Shown one piece after another: positions 56,536-64,000 of a stretch of DNA of 64,000 nucleotides. Source of the stretch: Schistosoma haematobium (Eukaryota; Platyhelminthes; Trematoda; Strigeidida; Schistosomatidae). A model generated the notes under the pieces. The model made no database searches, was not told where the DNA came from, and was given only the letters and a program-made list of their open reading frames with translations. The position numbers were made by a program, and so were the translations under genes. Within the stretch, counting starts at the first letter, position 1. Every line of letters starts with the position of its first letter. Location: the NCBI RefSeq assembly GCF_000699445.3, contig NC_067196.1, positions 6,052,616 through 6,116,615 on the forward strand, in the 5' to 3' direction.

Positions 56536-59500
56536 TTCTCGAGTCACTGTCCGGTTGAAAATTGTATGTTACCACCGAATACGAGAACTGAAGCAGTTTT
56601 TCTGAAACCACGTGCACCATTCAAACTGGCTGCCTTCAACGTTCGCACATTTATGCAGGTCGGATAACAGATAGGGCTGGCTATGTCTTTGGAAAGTCTT
56701 AATATTGATGTTTGTTGTCTATCCGAGACCCGTAATCAAGACTCTGGTGAAGTACTACAAATTCGATCTCCATCTGTCGATTCGAAAAGCTTGTTTTACG
56801 TGCGCTTATCCGGGGACCCTGTGGCATCTTCGTCTGGTCTTGCAGGCGTTGGTGCCGCACTAAGGGCTCGAGCTGAGGCAGCACTAGTCGATTGGATCCC
56901 CACTAACAGTCGGTTATGTGCTGTTAGATTAGAAAGTTCCATCAAAGTGAGAAGAAATCAGCGTGAGAAACGATGTCTTTTCGTCATCTCCGCCTATGCC
57001 CCGACAGATTGCAGCCCGGATGCAATCAAGGATGAGTTTTACCACCAGTTATCTGTTCTTCTCCAGAAAGTGCGTTCGACAGATATTGTAGTACTAGCCG
57101 GAGACTTGAATGCTCAGGTCGGGCGTCTAGGCACAGAAGAGAGTCGTTTAGGTGGCCGATGGGGACTCGTTGGTCGCAGGTCGGATAACGGGGACCGTCT
57201 ACTGCAACTGTGCACAGACCACAACCTGTTTCTGGCTAGCACTAACTTTCGGCACAGTCATCGCCGATGTGCCACCTGGCGTCCTCCCTCTGCATCCCAA
57301 GCCTGGACTCAGATTGATCACATCGCGATCAGCTACCGCTGGCGTGGTTGTGTAAAAGACTGCCGCTCCTTTTGGAGTACCTATCTGGACTCTGACCATG
57401 CCTTGGTCTGCGCCAATCTTGCCTTACTTTTCAGTGGACAACGAAGTGACCGCCATCAACGGATTGATATTAGCAAGCTGGTTGCAACTTCTGTTGCAAG
57501 TAAGTATCGAACCGAGCTAGCCTCTAGGCTAGCTACCACTCCACCGAAAAGTATAGATGAGCATTGGTTGCAATTGCATGACGCCATGAAAATGGCGGGA
57601 ACAGTCAGTTGTGGGTTTGCGAAACGTCCCACTTTTAAACACTGGGTTTCTTCTGGTTCCTTACAACTCATTGAAGCCCGTCGGTCTACTCCGGGTGACC
57701 GTGAGTTTGACCATAAACGAAGGATGTTATGTAAGGAAATTGGGCAAAGCTTGAGTAAGGACCGAGAAGCCTGGTGGTCGAAGCGTGCTAATGAGCTGGA
57801 AGCAGCAGCTGCATCTGGTAACTACCGGAAGCTCATCCGAGCCACTGGCAGCAAGAAGTCTGGTGTGAGTGAAACAATCTGCGAGGATGATGGGATGCCA
57901 ATCACTAACATCCATCGACGTCTTGGACGGTGGGCAGAATTTTTCGAAGGGCAGTTCAACTGGCCTGCTGCTCCGGCAACATCGGTCAGACTGTCCTGCC
58001 CTCCATGGCCGGTGACGACTGATCCACCAAACGAGGAGGAAGTCCGCAAGGAACTCCAACTCTCGAAGCGTTACAAATTACCTGGCCCAGATGACTTACC
58101 TCCGGCTCTTTTTAAAGATGGTGGTGACTTTTTGACTAAGGAATTGACGACGTTGCTTACAAAGGTTTGGGAACTAGAGAGTGTACCAACGTCATGGAAT
58201 GAGTCGATAGTTGTCCCTATCTTTAAAAAGGGTTCACGTCGTTCCTGCAACAACTATCGGGGGATAAGTCTACTTCCGATTGCGTCCAAGCTATTGGCTT
58301 CCGTCATACTTCGTAGGTTGTTCAAAACCCGAGAAAGATTGACTCGCGAGGAGCAGGCTGGGTTTCGTTCCAGTCGAGGATATATTCATCATATCTTCAT
58401 CCTCCGCCAAATGTTAGAACACCGTCATACTTATCAAAGGCCAACAATCGTAGTGTTTCTTGACATCAGGGCTGCCTTCGATTCGTTGGACAGGACTGTT
58501 CTCTGGGATTGTCTATTGAAGAAGGATGTGCCTGAGAAGTTTATTAACATCCTAAAAGCCCTATATAAAAACACCTCAGGCAGAGTGAGGGCATACAACC
58601 ACCTTTCTCCATTGTTCCATTCGAGCAGTGGGGTTAGGCAGGGTTGCCCAATCTCACCATTCCTCTTCAACTTTGCCATCGATGACATTCTAGAAACAGC
58701 TCTGATGAATGTAAGTAATGGTGGTGTGGATCTGTTGCCTGGAGAAAGACTTCTTGACCTTGAGTATGCGGACGATATTGTCTTACTGTGCGATAATGCC
58801 TAAGGCATGCAATCCGCACTTAATCAGTTGGCAATCAGTGTCCGTAGGTATGGTATGTGCTTTGCACCTTCGAAGTGCAAAGTACTTCTACAAGACTGGC
58901 AGGATTCCAATCCTGTACTCACCCTGGATGGTGAGCAGATAGACGTAGTCGAGAAGTTCGTGTATCTGGGTAGCTGCATAAGTGCTGGTGGGGGTGTGAG
59001 TGATGAGATCAATGCACGTATAGTGAAAGCCAGAGCGGCTTATGCCAATCTGCGCCATCTTTGGCGCCTTCGTGATGTTAGTCTGGCTGTAAAAGGTCGG
59101 ATCTACAACGCGTCGGTGAGAGCAGTTTTGCTCTATGCTTGTGAAACCTGGTCTCTCCGAGTTGAGGACGTTAGACGACTCTCTGTGTTCGATCATCGCT
59201 GTCTCCGAAAGATTGCTGACATTCAGTGGCAACACCATGTCAGTAATGCAGAGGTTCGGCATCGTGTGTTCGGGCACAGAGATGATAATTCAATTGGTGT
59301 CACCATCTTGAAACACCGACTTCGGTGGCTCGGACATGTTCTCCGAATGTCGTCCCAGAGAATTCCACATCGTGCATTATTTGCCGACTCTGGGACTGGT
59401 TGGAAGAAGCGGAGAGGTGGTCAGTGCATGACATGGTGTCGTGGCATGAAAGAAAGCTGCAAAGGACTGGCTTCTGTTGGTCCTTCACGACTCCCTGGTT

Positions 59501-59607
59501 GGGGTCTGAGAGATGGTGCTACACAGTGGCTAGAGACGTTATCAGATATGGCTCAGAATAGAAGCCAGTGGCGATCCTGCTGTAACCTTCTTTTACTTTC
59601 TTCATAA
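56536..59607 (+). pseudogene. Family B endonuclease-reverse transcriptase frame with two in-frame stops
   Basis: The frame opens after a stop at 56532 and reads LKPRAPFKLAAFNVRTFMQV, then TAA at 56665, then continues. AP-type endonuclease motifs are CCLSETR, SAYAPTD, LAGDLNAQVG, QIDHIAI and DSDHALV, so the catalytic Glu, Asp and His are visible. The RT has NNYRGISLLPIASKLL, VVFLDIRAAFDSLDR, GVRQGCPISPFLF and the catalytic LEYADDIVLL. A second stop (58801-58803) splits the protein after DNA, and the same frame resumes with GMQSALNQL and runs to 59607, ending in the C-terminal domain. The 706-codon piece from 56683 and the 266-codon piece from 58807 are otherwise open, so only two codons are broken. 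Confidence 0.92.
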
Positions 59608-59852
59608 AAAGTGGTTTTGTCTCCCTTACCTGAAAGATTTCTTCTGACTGTACCTTCCCGTTCCCTCGTTACTACCACACTACCTTACACCAATCTCTTC
59701 GTTATTGTTCTCTCCTTTTTTTTCTTGCGCTCCTTAGCTTTTTTTTCTTTCTTTGTATTCCTCTCGAATTTTCATTGTTTTGTGTGGCGCATATATATTG
59801 GCGCTCTCTTGTACCAATATCCATGTGTCCAAATAAATAAATAAATAATAAA

Positions 59853-61200
59853 TCTTGCGTCTTAATGAGAAGTTGTGTGGTATTAAACCTATTTACAATT
59901 TTGATGATGAAAACAAGTACGCTACTGAATTTCGCCCAATTTACGATCAGTTTAGGTCAGTTGGAAATATGAAATGAGTAAAATTATATAGGTGGTGCAC
60001 TTATAAATAAAATTGTAAATTTCTGATAAACATTGAGGGCATAAACCCACTAATTTTACAGATGGTCAATGATATCCGAAAAAGTACCATCCTTTTGTTC
60101 TACCAATCGAGTAGTTTGTACTGAATAGTGCATCATCGCACTACCACTTACTGGTGAATTAGTTATTCCAATTTATTCAATTCATTTAGTCGCATCTGTA
60201 AGTGTAATTTCATATAGGTTTATGTACTAATTTATTGAGCACAGCTAATATTGGATAGGCTATCAGGTTGTCGATTGTTTAAGCTGAATAAGCTTAAGTT
60301 TTACCTTAACATGTATGTATGAACATTGTTAAAAGTGAGATCAATCTTTTGTTTAGTTTACACAAATTCTGGCGCAATTAAGCACCGAAAACTGACCCAG
60401 ATAAAGAAAACGATATCAAGAAGTTAAAGGGAAAAGAATGGCAGGACCAATGACGAAATGAACAGAAATAGCATTTAAGATATAGCTTAACTAAAAATAC
60501 AGCCAAGAAAGGTTTTACTCAGTTTAAAAAGTTTAACGCACTATTCTGAAGGCAGTATCAGCAAATTACAGCAGGATTGCCACAGACTTCTATTTTAAGT
60601 CATATATGATCGTGGCTTAATTCACTGAGCTACATGATCTTTTCGATCGTCTTTCTAACTATGGTATTTGCCTTAACAACTGTCATATTACCGTCTGTTG
60701 AATTTCTTCGTAATTAAAATCATGGATAAGCCAAAACTCGAACCTCATGCATAACCGAAAATTCATCATATTTTAGTTGTTTCTTAGCCGTAAATTCACT
60801 TAGTAATACCCATTAGTCTACCAGTTGCCTTTTTTGCTATTTATAGAGACCCGGTTAAGCATTCATTTAGAAATAAAGGACATTTTAATTCTAAAATCCT
60901 TTAGCAAATTATCTTATGTACTGTATAAGTATTGTTTCACCAAACTTCAACAGAAATCCGAGAAGAACCAGTTGGTTTCGGAAACTATCTGAAGTTGGTT
61001 ATCAAAGATGCTATCAATGAATGGACAGTGATTACCGATATGATTAGCCACATATCGATGCATATTGACATTAGTCACAACACTGAGTCACCGAAAACAA
61101 TGACCTAATACAGAGTCGTTTAAAGTTTTAAGATTAAAGACGCCAGGCTCGACAGAGTAGAGGATAACTGTTACTACACTAACGCTTAAACAACTAATAT
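59853..61200. other. Stretch without a recognised gene
   Basis: AT-rich DNA with no exon or repeat family I can support. The 3' exon of the CDC26-like gene could be expected here or between here and 62572, but I did not find it. Confidence 0.4.
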
Positions 61201-61209
61201 AATGTCGTG

Positions 61210-62150
61210 ACAGCGCTAAATATGGGTCCCTTTAGCTGTATGAGATTTTTGTCTCCGAAAACATCAGTATTCCAGCACATGAGTATCCTGAACATTTCTA
61301 GCAGTTCACCAGCGAATATGAGTTTATGGACAAACCCTAAGTGGGCAGTCGATTGAGATATTTAGTAGATTCAGCCAACCACTCCATCAAATCCCCCACA
61401 CAATTCCTGGACCAAATTAAGGACATTCAAATCAACAACGACGAACTGATGATATCCTTCGATGTAACAACACTATTCACCTCAATTGAACCAAAATTAG
61501 CAAAAGAAAGTATATCACTGCTGCTCAACAACGACACAAATATCACTAAATACACAAACCTTAAATCCCTCTTGTGATATATTTTGCGCTTTGAGGGTCA
61601 AGAGTACTCGTCATTAATCAGAAACGCTGATCATCGATCGACTAATTTACATTCCGAGAAGTAAATATGTTTTTCAATCACGTACTCTATTCAAAGCTGT
61701 TTGGGAAATATCATCATTTATAAGGCTACAGAAAAATTAGCGAGATTGGTTAGCCTCATTCAAACGCACTCATATTATAGACTAGAATTTAAAGATAATT
61801 GTACGTTATCACTCTAATAGGATAGCTGTGAAAAGATCTAAGATGACCGCCTCAATTACATTCCTCTCTAATGTATAAATGTAAAGTACAGTTCTGTTCA
61901 ATAAATTGACTGCGATTCTGATATTAGGAATGCGATACGTGTGACGATACATAATCGTTTTGAGAAAGAGTGAGATGTGATGGCCTGAACAAAATCCAAC
62001 CTGCTTGTTGTATTTGGTCTAGATAATTTGTGTAGTCTGATCCGGTCAATATTTTACAAGCACCTTAAAACCAACCTGTGGCGAAATACTTTTCGCGTAC
62101 ATTATCTACACCCTTTCCCGAAATAGGCGAAAGAAGACTTTCAGTATGAC
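61210..62150 (+). pseudogene. Penelope-like element reverse transcriptase relic
   Basis: RLRYLVDSANHSIKSPTQFL followed by DQIKDIQINNDELMISFDVT and TLFTSIEPKLAKESISLLLN (61345-61530) shows the Penelope-type RT pattern: the PTQFL-like region, then the SFDVT.LFTSI catalytic-A block. Upstream, near 61230-61280, FLSPKTSVFQHM is a further piece. The open stretch ends at 61577, and the remainder to about 62150 is only weakly recognisable. The relic is broken. Penelope-like elements are known in schistosomes. Confidence 0.65.
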
Positions 62151-62572
62151 ATGACATCCTAGATAATTCAATTCATTCTAAACCTAGGATATAGTCCTCA
62201 TTCTAGAAATGAACCAGAGGTGCGCTGTGCTGTGGATTATTTTTGCGACACTTTTGGACTTGAGATTTATTGTAGAAAATATGATAATTTTGTTGAAATT
62301 TCTGAGGTAGTATCTGTCAAATTGTCTTCCGAAAAATTCGACTAAACGTTGCAAAACACTTCGCAGATTGTTAGCAGGCGATTTTATTTAAATTATCGAT
62401 TATTCGTGAAGTTTGAAACGACAAACATGTAGTTCCAGCGAAAAAAAGGTTGAAATTGAACATTGATTATAGTGGTTCACAGAAGCATATATACACTAAG
62501 TCTTCAAGTCTCTTAATGATCTGGAGGTAGACCTGAAATTGGTAATCAGCAATAATCAAGATTACTACTCAC

Positions 62573-62756
62573 CAATCCGATGGCGCGCATTTTTTCTGCG
62601 TCTTTCAGCTTCTCGAAGTTGTACCTTTTCAAAAGAATCCTTCGTACTTTTGCTACCTTTTTCACAGTCTCCATTAGACTGAGTATCAATGAAGTTTTTA
62701 AATTCCATCAAGTCTTGCAATCCAAGTTCTATGCGAGTGAGTGGACGTCTCTGCAT
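62573..62756 (-). CDS. CDC26: CDC26-like anaphase-promoting complex subunit, first coding exon
   Basis: I start at the ATG at 62756; the open frame extends one codon further only through TTG. The N-terminus MQRRPLTRIELGLQDLMEF matches the diagnostic CDC26/APC12 start (M.RR..TR.EL.L.D..EF). It is followed by a charged region (EKVQLREAERRRKNARHRIG). CDC26 binds the TPR groove of APC6/CDC16 through its first residues and stabilises it. The exon ends CATCGGATTG then GTGAGT, one base into the next codon, just where relatives read 'RIGY'. The short final exon (about 20 codons in relatives) was not identified. Confidence 0.72.
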
Positions 62757-63077
62757 CAATAGAGGTTTTTAGATGTGACTGAAAAAAAGTCGGAATTATG
62801 GTGTATTTTATTCAGTGCCATTAACCACACACAAAAAACTGAACCAGAAAGTTTTTTAGGAGCAAATAAGCAGGGGAAAATGCCATGAGGAACATGATAT
62901 TAGGAATTACTGGAAGAACGGAATGGTAAATAAACACACAAAATAGACATCCGAAATTTAGACCGGAAAGTGTATACAAATGTGCCAACATTACAAACCA
63001 TAAATTTTTGCATTACATTCTCCAACTAAAGAAAGAATGAAAACACTTTAAATAAACAATCGATGACTTAACGGAAG

Positions 63078-63197
63078 TATTATTATTATTTCAACACATA
63101 AATATCGGTACAAGAGGGCACCAAATATATATGCGCCACACCATATTTGTGTGTGTGGGCTGTGATACTGCCCGGGTGCCCAAACCGAAGCAGGACT
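63078..63197 (-). mobile_element. 5'-truncated family C copy
   Basis: Antisense copy of the last 115 bases or so of the family: the tail complement ttatttcaacacataaatat...caccaaatatatatgcgcc, then tttgtgtgtgggctgtgata and cgggtgcccaaaccgaagca. Confidence 0.82.
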
Positions 63198-63574
63198 TCA
63201 CGGAAGGATGGTTTAGATTTTGTTTATTCACCTCGAGTTCTTCAACGAACTATAAATGATCAAACATTGAAATGATATCTTAAAATCTATTTTAATTCAT
63301 GCATTCAAATTGTTGATCACTAACTATATGAATGGTGTGAGTGATTCACTAGGTCAGTTTGAGTTTTGTAAACATTGGCGTACGTCGACGCAAGAAACCA
63401 TGAACCCTCATTCATTGACATAGTTGGGATGTGTCGAAAATACTAATCTACCAGTAACTTTAATGTATTGTCTTTGAAAGCATTAAAGGTGGAAATTAAT
63501 AATGTTTAGATCCGGACATAACACCAAACCAAGAATTTTAATGCAAAGTGTTTTGATTTATTATAATCCTGGTT
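63198..63574. other. Short stretch without recognised features
   Basis: AT-rich; nothing supported. Confidence 0.4.
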
Positions 63575-64000
63575 ATGACCCCAAATGCCCTGGTACAGCC
63601 GAGAGTGGGGAGAGTCCACTGGCCTCTCGAAATGCTTTCACATGACCACGCGTATATAGCCTATGCCACGGAAGTCTTACTCACTGCCCTCTCGTAGCGG
63701 GGGTGTTGTTTACGAAATTGAGAGGACCAAAAGCGAATGTTCGGCGCTTTAACCAGGTTGGTGGACATGGGGAGTCCACCTAGGGTCGTTGGAAAACCCT
63801 GATTCCAAACTAATCGTGCACATGGGCTCCAGCATCCTGAAGGAACGAATAGCGTATGAACCAATCGTTGGTCACCGGCTACCATGGAATTGCATCTCCT
63901 GACGTTGCTCCACAGCCTCGTGAATCAGACTTTCAGGTCGAAGGCTCTTGATGTGGCCCTTTGAGAAAACCACCTGCTTCGGTTTGGGCACCCGGGCAGT
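63575..64000 (+). mobile_element. Family C element, cut by the window end
   Basis: Starts gaccccaaatgccctggtac and runs through the family blocks to ggtttgggcacccgggcagt at the last base. It is the least altered 5' end of the family here. The open frame on its complement (63661-63885) recurs in other copies and is repeat-derived. Confidence 0.88.

Larger units (their letters stand above)
56368..59852 (+). mobile_element. Family B non-LTR retrotransposon, nearly full length
   Basis: The 5' part (ctatgtctatggcaactact and on) recurs as a complement at 25843. It is followed by an (ATT)n tract and then the endonuclease-RT frame, the 3' UTR and the shared tail gtgtggcgcatatatattgg...aaataaataaataaataataaa. 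Non-LTR elements reverse-transcribe their RNA directly at a nick. The tail is the same as that of family C elements. Two in-frame stops make this copy defective unless read through. It lies just downstream of GATC in the same orientation. Confidence 0.9.

Noticed and set aside
61283..61300. Minus-strand AG/GATAC as the acceptor of the missing CDC26 exon
   Set aside because: It lies within Penelope-like debris and the following translation has no similarity to the CDC26 C-terminus.
63661..63885. 74-codon minus-strand frame at the window end
   Set aside because: It is antisense of family C, and similar frames appear at 25879-26162 and elsewhere in the same repeat.

Overview
The window reads as nuclear DNA of a blood fluke, most likely Schistosoma (species not resolved). 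It is AT-rich and intron-rich, and the host genes are separated by layers of retroelements. The genus call rests on tRNA-derived repeats that carry hammerhead ribozymes of the Sm-alpha type, on non-LTR retrotransposons of familiar schistosome appearance, and on Penelope-like remains.

Host genes. (1) CWC22 (nucampholin), a spliceosome factor, lies on the minus strand in three exons between 30763 and 19590 (about 775 aa). (2) An integrin beta subunit lies on the plus strand in nine exons from 34250 to 48169 (about 865 aa). It is complete from signal peptide to cytoplasmic tail and stands head to head with CWC22 across about 3.5 kb. (3) GATC, the small subunit of the mitochondrial Glu-tRNA(Gln) amidotransferase, lies on the plus strand between 52564 and 55907 in three clear exons plus a tentative tiny first exon. 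(4) The first coding exon of a CDC26-like (APC12) gene lies on the minus strand at 62573-62756; its next exon was not found.

Mobile DNA, left to right. A family A non-LTR relic lies at 1.3-2.2 kb. A complete, apparently very young LTR retroelement at 8202-12429 is flanked by 5-bp target duplications. Its two 554-bp LTRs read as identical. Its single open frame encodes Gag, zinc knuckles, protease and integrase but no reverse transcriptase or RNase H. Palindromic elements that pair tRNA-like and hammerhead modules lie at about 7.1, 13.7, 14.2, 16.3, 49.0 and 52.0 kb. CWC22 intron 2 holds a family A element nested in a short family C element. CWC22 intron 1 holds a truncated family B retrotransposon beside an older relic of the same lineage. 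The integrin introns hold RT relics, two antisense hammerhead SINEs and two family C copies that share 413 identical bases. A nearly full-length family B element lies at 56.4-59.85 kb, just downstream of GATC. Penelope-like RT debris and further family C copies fill the right end.

Families named here for convenience: A = non-LTR element with GTAA-repeat 3' tail; B = non-LTR element with endonuclease and RT and an AATA-repeat tail; C = about 0.5-kb non-coding element ending in the same tail as B, so probably mobilised by B. The most interesting points are the RT-less but intact LTR element, the hammerhead palindromes, the 413-bp identity inside one gene, the stop codon shared by two B copies, and an integrin tail in which both NPxY tyrosines are phenylalanine.
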